Origin: Prevotella histicola JCM 15637 = DNF00424
GTDB taxonomy: Bacteria; Bacteroidota; Bacteroidia; Bacteroidales; Bacteroidaceae
DNA: 64,000 bases
Direction: 5' to 3'
Assembly (NCBI RefSeq): GCF_000613925.1
Contig: NZ_BAJX01000009.1
Location: 1-64,000, forward strand
Shown: piece after piece, positions 36,343-46,824 of the stretch
Numbering within the stretch: the first letter of the stretch is position 1
Layout of the letters: each line of letters starts with the position of its first letter
Notes under the pieces: generated by a model
The model's input: only the letters and a program-made list of their open reading frames with translations
Database searches by the model: none
Told to the model about the DNA's origin: nothing
Position numbers and translations under genes: made by a program

Positions 36343-39300
36343 ATGGCATTAGAAAATAAACCCAGAGTAAATTTCGCCAGCGTTAAGAATCCGTATCCTT
36401 ATCCGGATTTCCTCGATGTGCAGTTGAAGTCTTTCCGAGACTTCTTGCAACTGGACACTCCGCCTGAGGAACGCAAGAATGACGGTTTGTATAAGGTGTT
36501 CTCTGAGAACTTCCCTATCACCGACACACGTAATAATTTCGTCCTTGAGTTCCTGGATTACTATGTTGACCCACCAAGATATTCTATAGAGGAATGTTTG
36601 GAGCGTGGTTTAACTTATAGTGTACCTTTGAAGGCTAAGATGAAGCTGTATTGTACAGATCCAGATCATGAGGATTTCGGTACATTTATTCAAGATGTAT
36701 TCTTGGGAACAATTCCTTACATGACCAGTAACGGTACTTTTGTTATCAATGGTGCTGAGCGTGTTGTTGTTTCTCAATTACATCGTTCGCCAGGTGTATT
36801 TTTTGGTCAGGGTGTACATGCTAATGGAACTGTATTGTATAGTGCGCGAATCATTCCGTTCAAGGGTTCTTGGATCGAGTTTGCTACTGATATTAATAAT
36901 GTCATGTATGCATATATTGACCGTAAAAAGAAGTTACCCGTAACTACAATGTTACGTGCCATTGGCTTTGAAAGTGACCGCGATATTCTTCAAATCTTTG
37001 ATCTTTGTGAAGAGGTAAAGGTTAATAAGAAGAATATGAAAGCTGCTATTGGGCGTAAGCTTGCGGGAAATGTAATGAAGACCTGGACGGAAGACTTTGT
37101 AGACGAAGATACAGGCGAAGTCGTTTCTATAGAGCGCAATAAGGTCGTTGTTGAACGCGAGACTATTATAACAGAAGAAACTGTAGAGCAGATTCTTGAT
37201 AGTGCAGTCTCATCAATCCTTCTGCATAAAGATGAAGAAGGTGCTAATAAGTATTCAATTATTTTCAATACTCTTGCTAAGGACCCAAGTCACTCAGAGA
37301 TAGAAGCTGTAAATTATATCTATCGTCAGTTGCGTAATGCTGATGCTGCTGATGATGCTAGTGCACGTGAAGTGTTCCAAAATCTTTTCTTCTCTGACAA
37401 ACGTTATGATTTAGGTGAGGTCGGCCGTTATCGTATCAACAAGAAGTTAAATCTTGATACAGATATGGATATCCGTGTCCTCACCAAGGATGATATTATT
37501 GAAATTATCAAGTACCTTATAAGTCTTGTAAATTCAAATGCTACAGTCGATGACATAGACCATTTATCAAACCGTCGTGTTCGTACTGTTGGAGAGCAAT
37601 TGGCTAATCAGTTCTCAATAGGTCTTGCTCGTATGAATCGCACGATTCGGGAACGTATGAATGTTCGTGATAGTGAGGTTTTCCAGCCTACTGACTTGAT
37701 TAATGCGAAGACAATTTCTAGTGTAATTAATTCGTTCTTTGGAACAAATCCTTTGAGCCAGTTTATGGATCAAACTAATCCATTGGCTGAAGTAACACAT
37801 AAGCGTCGTCTTTCAGCATTAGGACCAGGTGGCTTGTCTCGTGAACGCGCAGGATTTGAAGTACGTGATGTTCACTATACTCATTATGGTCGTCTGTGCC
37901 CTATAGAGTCTCCTGAAGGACCTAATATCGGTTTGATTTCTTCTCTCTGTATGTATGCTAAAATCAACGACCTAGGCTTTATTGTTACTCCGTATCGTCG
38001 TGTAACAGACTCTAAGGTTGATATGGATAACAAGGACGTTTTGTTCTTGACTGCCGAAGAGGAAGAAGAACAGATTATAGGACAAGGAAATGCGCCATTG
38101 AATGATGATGGTACATTTATCCGTGATACTGTTAAATGTCGCCAAGATGCAGACTATCCAGTTGTTGGTCCTGAATCTGTTGATCTTATTGATGTTTCTC
38201 CACAACAAATTGCTTCTGTTTCTGCTGGTCTGATCCCGTTCTTAGAGCATGATGATGGTCACCGTGCATTGATGGGTTGTAACATGATGCGTCAAGCTGT
38301 ACCTTTGCTTCACAATGATGCACCAATTGTTGGAACAGGTCTTGAGAAGCAAGTGTGCGAGGATTCGCGTACAATGATAACAGCTGAAGGAGATGGAGTC
38401 ATTGAGTACGTTGATGCAACAACAATCCGTATCTTGTATGATCGTTCAGAAGATGAGGAGTTTGTTAGTTTCGAACCAGCATTAAAAGAATATCGTATCC
38501 CAAAATTCCGTCGTACAAACCAGAACATGGTTGTTGACCTTCGTCCAATCTGTGACAAGGGGCAGCGCGTAAAGAAGGGAGATATTCTCACAGAAGGTTA
38601 TGCTACAGAAAATGGTGAACTTGCCTTAGGGCGTAACCTCCTTGTTGCCTATATGCCTTGGAAAGGATATAATTATGAAGATGCTGTCGTTATTTCTGAG
38701 CGTATGGTGCGTGAGGATGTTTTGACATCAGTTCATGTTGATGAATATTCTCTTGAGGTCCGTGAAACTAAGCGTGGTGTTGAGGAATTCACTTCAGATA
38801 TTCCAAATGTAAGTGAGGAAGCAACCAAGGACCTTGATGATAATGGTATTATCCGTGTTGGTGCTCGTGTTGAGCCTGGTGACATCATGATCGGTAAGAT
38901 CTCGCCTAAGGGTGAGAGTGATCCTTCACCAGAGGAGAAACTCCTTCGTGCAATTTTCGGTGATAAAGCTGGAGATGTAAAGGATTCTTCTTTGAAAGCA
39001 AATCCTTCACTTAGTGGTGTCGTCATAGACAAAAAACTCTTCAGTCGTGCAATTAAAACGCGTGAAAGTAAACGTCAAGATAAGGTTACACTTGCAAAAA
39101 TAGATGAGGAACAAGAGGCAAAGATCAATGATTTGAAGGATCTTTTGGTAGACAAACTACTTGAATTGACTGAGGATAAAGTCTCACAGGGAGTAAAAGA
39201 TTACTCAGACGCAGAGATTATAACTAAAGGTAGTAAGTTCTCAGTTGCTGCGCTTAAAAATCTTGATTACGAAGGAATTCAGTCAAATGGCTGGACAGAT

Positions 39301-40152
39301 GATGAGCATACGAATCTTCTGATTCAAAAGCTTATTATGAACTATATTCGCAAGTTTAAGCAAATGGACGCTGAACTGAAACGCAAGAAGTTTGCAATTA
39401 CTATTGGTGATGAACTACCTTCTGGTGTTCTTCAAATGGCTAAAGTCTATATTGCAAAGAAACGTAAGATTCAGGTGGGTGATAAGCTTGCTGGTCGTCA
39501 TGGTAATAAGGGTATTGTTTCTAAGGTCGTACGCACAGAAGATATGCCGTTCTTGGAAGATGGTCGTCCTGTAGATTTGGTACTGAACCCTATGGGTGTA
39601 CCTTCACGAATGAACCTCGGTCAAATATTTGAGGCTATTCTTGGTGCTGCTGGACGTAAGTTAGGTGTTAAGTTTGCTACCCCAATTTTTGATGGTGCTA
39701 AACTCTCTGATTTAAAAGAGTGGACAGATAAGGCTGGTTTACCAAACTTATGTTCGACTTATATATACGATGGAGAGACAGGAGAGAAATTTGATCAGCC
39801 TGCTACTGTGGGTATCACTTACTTCTTGAAACTTGGTCATATGGTTGAGGATAAGATGCATGCCCGTAGCATTGGACCATACTCTTTGATTACTCAGCAA
39901 CCGCTCGGTGGTAAAGCCCAGTTTGGTGGCCAGCGTTTTGGAGAGATGGAGGTTTGGGCTATTGAGGCCTTTGGTGCATCTCATGTTCTTCAGGAGATTT
40001 TGACAATCAAGTCTGATGATGTTGTAGGCCGTTCTAAGGCTTATGAGGCTATCGTTAAGGGTGAACCAATGCCAACACCAGGCATTCCTGAGTCACTCAA
40101 TGTGTTATTACACGAATTACGTGGTCTCGGTCTAAGCATCAAACTTGATTAA
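36343..40152 (+). CDS. rpoB: RNA polymerase beta subunit
   Basis: 1269 residues, slightly shorter than E. coli RpoB. The rifampicin region (about residues 467-495) reads [11 protein letters not shown], then [15 protein letters not shown], with the Asp, His and Ser positions most often changed in resistant strains all wild type. The C-terminal [11 protein letters not shown] and [19 protein letters not shown] motifs are intact. It starts after the rplL attenuator and is followed by rpoC after 29 bp. Confidence 0.99.
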   Translation: MALENKPRVNFASVKNPYPYPDFLDVQLKSFRDFLQLDTPPEERKNDGLYKVFSENFPITDTRNNFVLEFLDYYVDPPRYSIEECLERGLTYSVPLKAKMKLYCTDPDHEDFGTFIQDVFLGTIPYMTSNGTFVINGAERVVVSQLHRSPGVFFGQGVHANGTVLYSARIIPFKGSWIEFATDINNVMYAYIDRKKKLPVTTMLRAIGFESDRDILQIFDLCEEVKVNKKNMKAAIGRKLAGNVMKTWTEDFVDEDTGEVVSIERNKVVVERETIITEETVEQILDSAVSSILLHKDEEGANKYSIIFNTLAKDPSHSEIEAVNYIYRQLRNADAADDASAREVFQNLFFSDKRYDLGEVGRYRINKKLNLDTDMDIRVLTKDDIIEIIKYLISLVNSNATVDDIDHLSNRRVRTVGEQLANQFSIGLARMNRTIRERMNVRDSEVFQPTDLINAKTISSVINSFFGTNPLSQFMDQTNPLAEVTHKRRLSALGPGGLSRERAGFEVRDVHYTHYGRLCPIESPEGPNIGLISSLCMYAKINDLGFIVTPYRRVTDSKVDMDNKDVLFLTAEEEEEQIIGQGNAPLNDDGTFIRDTVKCRQDADYPVVGPESVDLIDVSPQQIASVSAGLIPFLEHDDGHRALMGCNMMRQAVPLLHNDAPIVGTGLEKQVCEDSRTMITAEGDGVIEYVDATTIRILYDRSEDEEFVSFEPALKEYRIPKFRRTNQNMVVDLRPICDKGQRVKKGDILTEGYATENGELALGRNLLVAYMPWKGYNYEDAVVISERMVREDVLTSVHVDEYSLEVRETKRGVEEFTSDIPNVSEEATKDLDDNGIIRVGARVEPGDIMIGKISPKGESDPSPEEKLLRAIFGDKAGDVKDSSLKANPSLSGVVIDKKLFSRAIKTRESKRQDKVTLAKIDEEQEAKINDLKDLLVDKLLELTEDKVSQGVKDYSDAEIITKGSKFSVAALKNLDYEGIQSNGWTDDEHTNLLIQKLIMNYIRKFKQMDAELKRKKFAITIGDELPSGVLQMAKVYIAKKRKIQVGDKLAGRHGNKGIVSKVVRTEDMPFLEDGRPVDLVLNPMGVPSRMNLGQIFEAILGAAGRKLGVKFATPIFDGAKLSDLKEWTDKAGLPNLCSTYIYDGETGEKFDQPATVGITYFLKLGHMVEDKMHARSIGPYSLITQQPLGGKAQFGGQRFGEMEVWAIEAFGASHVLQEILTIKSDDVVGRSKAYEAIVKGEPMPTPGIPESLNVLLHELRGLGLSIKLD

Positions 40153-40181
40153 TACGTACACCCCTATAATAGAAGTAAAAC

Positions 40182-43100
40182 ATGGCTTTTAAGAAAGATA
40201 ATAAAGTAAAGAGTAATTTCAGCAAAATTACTATCGGACTGGCTTCACCAGAAGAAATCCTTGAGAATTCTTTTGGCGAAGTGACCAAGCCTGAAACCAT
40301 AAACTATCGTACCTATAAACCAGAACGCGATGGTTTGTTCTGTGAACGTATCTTTGGTCCAACAAAGGACTATGAATGTGCTTGTGGGAAATACAAGCGT
40401 ATTCGTTATAAAGGTATTGTTTGTGATCGTTGTGGTGTTGAAGTAACTGAGAAGAAGGTACGTCGTGAACGTGCTGGACATATAGAATTAGTCGTTCCCG
40501 TTGCCCATATTTGGTATTTCCGGAGCCTCCCAAATAAGATTGGCTACCTTTTAGGTATGCCAACGAAGAAGCTGGATGCTGTTATTTACTATGAGAAGTA
40601 TGTTGTCATCCAACCAGGTGTCGTAGAAGGGATGAAGAATGCTGACTCTGAAGAGGACTTGAATGGATCTCACAAGTTTGATCTTCTTTCTGAGGATGAA
40701 TATTTGGATATTCTTGATAATAAGCTTCCAGAAGGTAATGATCGTTTAGATGATTCTGATCCGAAGAAGTTTATTGCTAAGATGGGAGCAGAGGCGGTCT
40801 ATGATTTGCTTTCAAGCATTGATCTTGATCGTTTGGCTGGTGAGTTACGTGATCGTGCGACAACAGATTCAAGTCAACAGCGTAAGACCGAGGCTTTGAA
40901 GCGTCTACAGGTTGTAGAAGGCTTCCGCCAGTCTATTGGTGTAAACAAGCCAGAGTGGATGATTATGAAGATTATCCCAGTCACTCCACCAGAACTCCGT
41001 CCATTAGTCCCATTAGATGGTGGTCGTTTTGCAACTTCAGATCTCAATGACCTTTATCGTCGTGTTATCATTCGTAATAATCGTTTGAAGCGACTTATGG
41101 AGATTAAAGCTCCTGAGGTTATTCTGCGTAATGAGAAGCGTATGCTCCAGGAAGCTGTTGACTCTCTCTTTGACAACAGCCGTAAGTCATCAGCTGTTAA
41201 GAGTGAGAGTAATCGTCCATTGAAGTCTCTTTCTGACTCATTAAAGGGTAAGCAGGGACGTTTTCGTCAGAACCTGCTAGGTAAACGTGTCGACTATTCT
41301 GCACGTTCGGTAATTGTTGTTGGTCCAGAGTTGAAGATGGGTGAGTGCGGTCTCCCTAAGTTGATGGCAGCAGAGCTTTACAAGCCATTCATCATTCGTA
41401 AGCTTATTGAGCGCGGTATAGTGAAGACTGTAAAGAGTGCTAAGAAGATCGTAGATCGTCGTGAGCCTGTAATTTGGGATATCCTCGAGAATGTGATGAA
41501 GGGACACCCTGTAATGTTGAACCGTGCGCCGACACTTCACCGTTTGGGTATTCAGGCATTCCAGCCTAAACTCATTGAGGGTAAGGCTATTCAACTTCAT
41601 CCTTTGGCATGTACAGCATTCAATGCTGACTTTGATGGTGACCAGATGGCTGTTCACCTCCCATTGAGTAATGAAGCTGTTCTGGAAACACAGATATTGA
41701 TGCTACAGAGCCACAATATTCTAAATCCAGCAAATGGTGCGCCTATTACTGTCCCTTCACAAGATATGGTACTTGGTCTCTATTATATCACCAAGATTCG
41801 TCCAGGTGCTAAGGGGGAAGGCCTTTCTTTCTATGGATCAGAAGAAGCAATCATAGCTTACAATGAGAAGAAGTGTGACCTTCATGCTCAAGTAAAGGTT
41901 GTTGTTGACGATCTTGTAGATGGTAAAATACAGAAGAGAATGGTTGAGACCTCTGTTGGTCGTGTTATCGTCAACCAGATTATCCCTACCGAGATAGGTT
42001 TCTTCAATGGTATTATCTCTAAGAAGTCACTTCGTGGTCTTATTGCCGATGTTATTAAAGCTGTTGGTATGGCACGTGCTTGTGAGTTCCTCGATGGTAT
42101 AAAGAACCTCGGTTATCATATGGCTTATGTTGCAGGTCTATCTTTTAACTTGGATGATATCATCGTCCCAGTAGAAAAGAAAGACATTGTAGGTAAGGGA
42201 CAAGATGAGGTTGATCAGGTGAAGGCTAACTACGAAATGGGTTTCATCACCGATAAGGAACGTTACAATCAGGTGATTGATGCTTGGACACACGTTAACA
42301 ATAACCTTAAGCAAAGTGTGATGAAGCATATGACTGAGGCAGACCAGGGATTCAATGCAGTATATATGATGCTTGACTCTGGTGCTCGTGGATCTGCTGA
42401 TCAGATTGCTCAGCTTGCGGGTATGCGTGGTCTTATGGCTAAACCACAAAAAGCTGGAGCTGAAGGTGCACAGATTATTGAAAATCCTATCATTTCAAAC
42501 TTTAAAGAAGGTATGTCGGTATTGGAGTACTTCATATCTTCTCACGGTGCTCGTAAAGGTTTGGCAGATACTGCCATGAAAACAGCCGATGCAGGATATT
42601 TGACTCGTCGACTTGTTGATGTTTCACATGATGTGATCATCACAGAGGAGGATTGTGGTTCTCTTCGTGGACTTGAGTGTCGTGCTTTGAAGAATGGTGA
42701 TGAAACCATAGCTACTCTTTATGAGCGTATCTTGGGACGTGTCTCTGTTCACGATGTGATTAATCCTACAACTGGTGATATTATTGTTGCTGCTGGTGAG
42801 GAGATCACAGAGGCTAAGGCCCAGGCTATAGAGAACTCTCCAATTGAGATGGTAGAGATTCGTTCTGTTCTAACTTGTGAAAGCAAGAAAGGTGTATGTA
42901 AGAAGTGTTATGGTCGTAACCTTGCCACGGCTCGTATGGTACAGATGGGTGAAGCTGTCGGTGTTATTGCAGCTCAGGCTATTGGTGAGCCTGGAACTCA
43001 GCTTACTCTTCGTACGTTCCATGCTGGTGGTGTCGCAGGTAATGCTGCTGCTAATGCAACAATTACGGCAAAGAACGATGCTAAGATAGAGTTTGATGAG

Positions 43101-44555
43101 CTCCGTACAGTCCCGTTTGTTGATGACGATGATAGGGAATGTCAGATGGTTGTAAGCCGTTTGGCTGAAATTCGTTTTGTTGATCCAAATACAGGTATTG
43201 TTCTCCTTACAGATAATGTGCCTTATGGTAGTTCTCTTTACTTCAAGTCTGGTGACAAAGTGAAGAAGGGCGATGTAATTTGTAAGTGGGACCCATTCAA
43301 TGCAGTTATTGTTAGTGAATATGCTGGTACGCTTCGCTTACATGATGTAGTAGAAGGTGTTACTTATAAGGCAGAGACTGATGATGCAACAGGTCTTACA
43401 GAACGTATTATAACCGACTCTCGTGACAAGACCAAGGTTCCAACTGTTGATGTTGTTAAGGCTGGTGCAAAGAAAGGTGCAGATGGTCAATATGCAGCTG
43501 CTGATATTCTTGGTACTTACAACCTTCCGGTAGGTGGTCATTTAGAGCAGATTCTGCAGGATGGTGCAGAGATTAAGACTGGTATGACACTTGTTAAGAT
43601 ACCACGTTCTGTAGGTGGTGCTGGTGACATTACTGGTGGTCTTCCACGTGTTACCGAGCTCTTTGAAGCACGTAATCCATCTAACCCAGCTGTCGTTTCT
43701 GAGATTGATGGTGAGGTAACAATGGGTAAGGTTAAACGTGGTAATCGTGAGATTATTATTACCTCTAAAACAGGTGAACAGCGTAAGTATCTAGTAAGTC
43801 TTTCAAAGCAGATTCTTGTACAGGAACATGATGCTGTGCGTGCTGGTACTCCGTTGTCTGATGGTATTATCACACCAGCTGATATCCTATCTATTATGGG
43901 ACCTACCGCAGTACAAGAGTATATTGTGAATGAGGTTCAGGACGTTTACCGTCTACAGGGTGTGAAGATCAATGATAAGCACTTTGAGATTATCGTCCGT
44001 CAGATGATGCGTAAGGTTCGTATTGATGATCCAGGTGATACAACGTTCCTTGAGCAGGAGTTGATTGATAAGCTTGACTTCGCAGAAGAGAATGATCGTA
44101 TCTGGGGTAAGAAGGTTGTTACTGACCCAGGAGATTCTGAGAACTGTTATAAGGGACAAATTCTTTCCGTGCGTAAGTTGCGTGATGAGAATTCAAGTCT
44201 TAAGCGTCGTGACCTTAAACTTGTTCAAGTGCGTGATGCTGTTCAAGCAACAGCAACTCAGATCCTCCAGGGTATTACTCGTGCAGCCCTCGGTACGAAG
44301 AGTTTCATGAGTGCAGCTTCTTTCCAGGAGACTACTAAAGTCCTCAACGAGGCTGCTATCCGTGGTAAGAGTGACAATCTTGAGGGTATGAAGGAGAACG
44401 TAATCTGTGGTCACCTCATCCCTGCAGGTACAGGTCTTCGCCAGTGGCAGAAGCTTGTTGTAGGCTCACAGGAAGAGCATGAGCGTATGGAAGCTAACAG
44501 AAAGAATGTCATAGACTATGCTAATCAAGAGGCAGCAGAAGTGACACAGGAGTAA
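40182..44555 (+). CDS. rpoC: RNA polymerase beta' subunit
   Basis: 1457 residues. The N-terminal zinc site ([21 protein letters not shown], about residues 66-90), the catalytic Mg loop [10 protein letters not shown] near residue 480, and the second zinc cluster ([16 protein letters not shown]) are all present. Trigger loop and bridge helix segments ([19 protein letters not shown]) are complete. It ends the rplKAJL-rpoBC operon at the terminator at 44578. Confidence 0.99.
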   Translation: MAFKKDNKVKSNFSKITIGLASPEEILENSFGEVTKPETINYRTYKPERDGLFCERIFGPTKDYECACGKYKRIRYKGIVCDRCGVEVTEKKVRRERAGHIELVVPVAHIWYFRSLPNKIGYLLGMPTKKLDAVIYYEKYVVIQPGVVEGMKNADSEEDLNGSHKFDLLSEDEYLDILDNKLPEGNDRLDDSDPKKFIAKMGAEAVYDLLSSIDLDRLAGELRDRATTDSSQQRKTEALKRLQVVEGFRQSIGVNKPEWMIMKIIPVTPPELRPLVPLDGGRFATSDLNDLYRRVIIRNNRLKRLMEIKAPEVILRNEKRMLQEAVDSLFDNSRKSSAVKSESNRPLKSLSDSLKGKQGRFRQNLLGKRVDYSARSVIVVGPELKMGECGLPKLMAAELYKPFIIRKLIERGIVKTVKSAKKIVDRREPVIWDILENVMKGHPVMLNRAPTLHRLGIQAFQPKLIEGKAIQLHPLACTAFNADFDGDQMAVHLPLSNEAVLETQILMLQSHNILNPANGAPITVPSQDMVLGLYYITKIRPGAKGEGLSFYGSEEAIIAYNEKKCDLHAQVKVVVDDLVDGKIQKRMVETSVGRVIVNQIIPTEIGFFNGIISKKSLRGLIADVIKAVGMARACEFLDGIKNLGYHMAYVAGLSFNLDDIIVPVEKKDIVGKGQDEVDQVKANYEMGFITDKERYNQVIDAWTHVNNNLKQSVMKHMTEADQGFNAVYMMLDSGARGSADQIAQLAGMRGLMAKPQKAGAEGAQIIENPIISNFKEGMSVLEYFISSHGARKGLADTAMKTADAGYLTRRLVDVSHDVIITEEDCGSLRGLECRALKNGDETIATLYERILGRVSVHDVINPTTGDIIVAAGEEITEAKAQAIENSPIEMVEIRSVLTCESKKGVCKKCYGRNLATARMVQMGEAVGVIAAQAIGEPGTQLTLRTFHAGGVAGNAAANATITAKNDAKIEFDELRTVPFVDDDDRECQMVVSRLAEIRFVDPNTGIVLLTDNVPYGSSLYFKSGDKVKKGDVICKWDPFNAVIVSEYAGTLRLHDVVEGVTYKAETDDATGLTERIITDSRDKTKVPTVDVVKAGAKKGADGQYAAADILGTYNLPVGGHLEQILQDGAEIKTGMTLVKIPRSVGGAGDITGGLPRVTELFEARNPSNPAVVSEIDGEVTMGKVKRGNREIIITSKTGEQRKYLVSLSKQILVQEHDAVRAGTPLSDGIITPADILSIMGPTAVQEYIVNEVQDVYRLQGVKINDKHFEIIVRQMMRKVRIDDPGDTTFLEQELIDKLDFAEENDRIWGKKVVTDPGDSENCYKGQILSVRKLRDENSSLKRRDLKLVQVRDAVQATATQILQGITRAALGTKSFMSAASFQETTKVLNEAAIRGKSDNLEGMKENVICGHLIPAGTGLRQWQKLVVGSQEEHERMEANRKNVIDYANQEAAEVTQE

Positions 44556-44577
44556 TTCTACTCTTTCTATGCATATT

Positions 44578-44617
44578 AAGAAGAAGGGATTCACAGGCTT
44601 TGTGAATCCCTTCTTTT
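44578..44617 (+). terminator. Terminator after rpoC
   Basis: AAGAAGGGATTCACA pairs with TGTGAATCCCTTCTT around a 5-nt loop (GGCTT), then TTTT. A-rich on the other side, so possibly bidirectional. Confidence 0.9.
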
Positions 44618-44673
44618 GCTATCTGTGGCTTAAGTAAGATTGTGATCATAGAAAAAACTTTAACTTAATGAAC

Positions 44674-44704
44674 TTGGGTAGATGATGATAATATAGTATC
44701 TTTG
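44674..44704 (+). promoter_or_regulatory. Promoter of the DUF3467 gene
   Basis: TTGG (44674-44677) and TATCTTTG (44697-44704) are 19 bp apart, and the start codon is 41 bp downstream. Confidence 0.7.
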
Positions 44705-44745
44705 CACCCATAGAAATAATGTTTTATCTAAATCTTATTAAACAA

Positions 44746-45075
44746 ATGGACAATAATAATCAGAATCAAGAGGGACAACAGTTACAGATTGATCTCTCTC
44801 CAGAGATTGCTAAAGGTGTATATACAAACTTCCAGATAATATCTCACTCTAGCTCAGAGTTTGTATTAGATTTTGCGACACTACTTCCAGGAGTCCCAAA
44901 GGCAACTGTGACAAGTCGTGTAATCATTGCTCCAGAGCATGCACTGCGTCTTCTTGCTGCTTTGCAGGATAACGTTGTGCGTTACGAAAAAGAGTTTGGA
45001 AAGATTGATCGCCATGATCCTAATCAGGAGCCACGTACTATTGCTCCTTTTGGAAATGGTGGAGTAGATGCATAA
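44746..45075 (+). CDS. DUF3467 domain-containing protein
   Basis: A 109-residue protein from ATG 44746 (MDNNNQNQEGQQ), with the DUF3467 core IDLSPEIAKGVYTNFQIISH and SRVIIAPEHALRLLAAL. The nine codons open upstream lie in the promoter leader. The family is small and widespread, function unknown; in Bacteroidota it usually follows rpoC, as here. It has its own promoter and ends just before element C copy 2. Confidence 0.9.
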   Translation: MDNNNQNQEGQQLQIDLSPEIAKGVYTNFQIISHSSSEFVLDFATLLPGVPKATVTSRVIIAPEHALRLLAALQDNVVRYEKEFGKIDRHDPNQEPRTIAPFGNGGVDA

Positions 45076-45100
45076 GGCAGCTACAATAAAGGATTATGAA

Positions 45101-45264
45101 GGGGATGTGTCAAAATAGACACATCCCCTTTTTGTCGAAACAGTCAACCCTTTTTGGAAAATTAGTCGACTGTTTTGATGAAAACGGTTACCCTTTTTAC
45201 GAACAGAATAAGCTTTAAGAAATTAAAAGAGAGGATGTGTCTATTTTGATACATCCTCTCTTTT
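45101..45264. mobile_element. MITE-like element C, copy 2, with three 22-bp units
   Basis: The termini are hairpins GGGGATGTGTC/GACACATCCCC (followed by TTTTT) and GAGGATGTGTC/GATACATCCTC (followed by TCTTTT), inverted relative to each other. Between them are three contiguous 22-bp units (45137-45158, 45159-45180, 45181-45202) and the segment ACAGAATAAGCTTTAAGAAA, all shared with copy 1 at 26091-26315, which has five units. It sits between the convergent DUF3467 and SusD genes. The stretch 45265-45446 beyond it shows nothing recognisable. Confidence 0.75.
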
Positions 45265-45446
45265 ATGCCAAAACGTAGATGTTTTGTTTTGGAACAATGA
45301 ACACCACATACCTGATTCCTTAACGACAATCATCGGGTAATTTATTGATTGTATATTGAAAGTTGATAAACTGTTCTGCGTGATAATCTTTAACCAGTTA
45401 TAGTCATTATGGCTTTGATACGTGGAGAGGTTCATTAGATACAAAG

Positions 45447-45492
45447 AAAAACCATTGTGCATACCTATTATAGAGGTTGCGCAATGGTTTTA
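45447..45492 (-). terminator. Terminator of the susCD pair
   Basis: AAAAACCATTGTGC pairs with GCGCAATGGTTTTA (one G-T wobble). It lies 26 bases beyond the SusD stop at 45518 on the minus strand. Confidence 0.75.
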
Positions 45493-45517
45493 TTAGTTGG
45501 TTGGATTAATAATCTTG

Positions 45518-46807
45518 TTACATATTCATTGCAGATAATTCCCTTTCAGGCATAGGTAGCCATTTTATCTTGCGGTTTTGCCAGGTTGTGGCAATAGTAC
45601 CTCGCTCCAATCCTCGGCGTATATCAGCGGTACGCTCTCCTCGGAATGCAAGGAATATACGACGAAGATCTGCAATGTCATTGAGGGAAGGGGCTGTGGT
45701 TAATTGGCTACTGCTATCATATTGGCTGATAACAGTGTTTACTTCATTTAGCGCATTACCAGTTATTAATCCTCTTATGATGAGTTCAGCTTTAATGAGA
45801 TGTATCTCATCTATATCCGTCAAGACCAATGCTCCCTTTCTGGTAAGTGCTGCGGCATAGATGTTGTAACGGTTTGGATTCTGCTTGTCAACGCTTGCGT
45901 GCTTCAACGGAAGAGCTTTGATCATAGCTGAAGAAGTACGTGCTGCTTCTAAAGATGGGCTGACTTGTACGTTACGAGCATTCGGTCCAATAGCACTATA
46001 AAGCGGATTGTCTCCACCGTCATTACCATATATTACCTCAATATTCCCATTACTATTGTTTATAGCCTTGTCGATTAACGTTGCTGCTCTGTTGTAATCT
46101 CCTTGATGTATAGACAATTTGAGTTCGTAAGTCATTATCTGTCGGTAGGCAGCATCGCGGTCTATTCCATTGAATCCCTGCATTACGCTTGATGTGATAG
46201 CCTTTGCTGCAGCCTCATAGTGTTCGTTAGCTTGGGTATATAAGTCCTGCCTTGATAAAAGAGCTTTGTTTATGATTACTCCTCCATCCCCAGTTTCTGG
46301 TGTGGAAGAGAATGTCTCAGCAAGCAATTGAAGTGCATATCCTGCATGCAGATGCCCCATATACTGTCCGTACATCTTAGATATTTCCGTCTGAGCATTC
46401 CCTGTTGGAATCTGTTCTGCTACTTCAATAAGTTCTTTACTACGTGCGTAATAGTCTTGCAACTGGTCCCAAAGTCCGTCTTGTGTCCCTGATCTGGGTG
46501 TAACATTGTCATTAACTATTTGTCGGTATAGCAACGTATTAGGGATAGTTCCTTCTGTAAGTTCATCTACAGTCGTGCCTAAAGCAAGGAAAACTCCAGC
46601 TGCAGCAGTCCCTTGTAACGTCCTGACGTTAGCAACTAATGGACCGTCACTTAGTTTGTTTGACTGAACATTGGCAATCATTGTCGCCTTATTCAGTTGC
46701 TCTCTTGTTACGGTGTTACTTGGTGTCTCAGCATTTTCAACCCATGAGTCACAACTCGTAAGACATATAGATAGAGCGAGTATAGCAAATATTGTTTTCT
46801 TTATCAT
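45518..46807 (-). CDS. SusD/RagB-family nutrient-binding outer-membrane lipoprotein
   Basis: The 429-residue lipoprotein (lipobox LTSC, C19) has the helical TPR-like composition of SusD/RagB proteins: YARSKELIEVAEQI, MYGQYMGHLHAGYALQLLAE, and a C-terminal AFRGERTADIRRG motif near the substrate site. It would form the lid on the SusC channel encoded 17 bp upstream. No enzymes, sigma/anti-sigma or hybrid two-component regulators are adjacent, so the substrate, glycan or peptide, cannot be inferred. Confidence 0.9.
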   Translation of the reverse strand: MIKKTIFAILALSICLTSCDSWVENAETPSNTVTREQLNKATMIANVQSNKLSDGPLVANVRTLQGTAAAGVFLALGTTVDELTEGTIPNTLLYRQIVNDNVTPRSGTQDGLWDQLQDYYARSKELIEVAEQIPTGNAQTEISKMYGQYMGHLHAGYALQLLAETFSSTPETGDGGVIINKALLSRQDLYTQANEHYEAAAKAITSSVMQGFNGIDRDAAYRQIMTYELKLSIHQGDYNRAATLIDKAINNSNGNIEVIYGNDGGDNPLYSAIGPNARNVQVSPSLEAARTSSAMIKALPLKHASVDKQNPNRYNIYAAALTRKGALVLTDIDEIHLIKAELIIRGLITGNALNEVNTVISQYDSSSQLTTAPSLNDIADLRRIFLAFRGERTADIRRGLERGTIATTWQNRKIKWLPMPERELSAMNM

Positions 46808-46824
46808 GTTTATTCTCTTTATGA

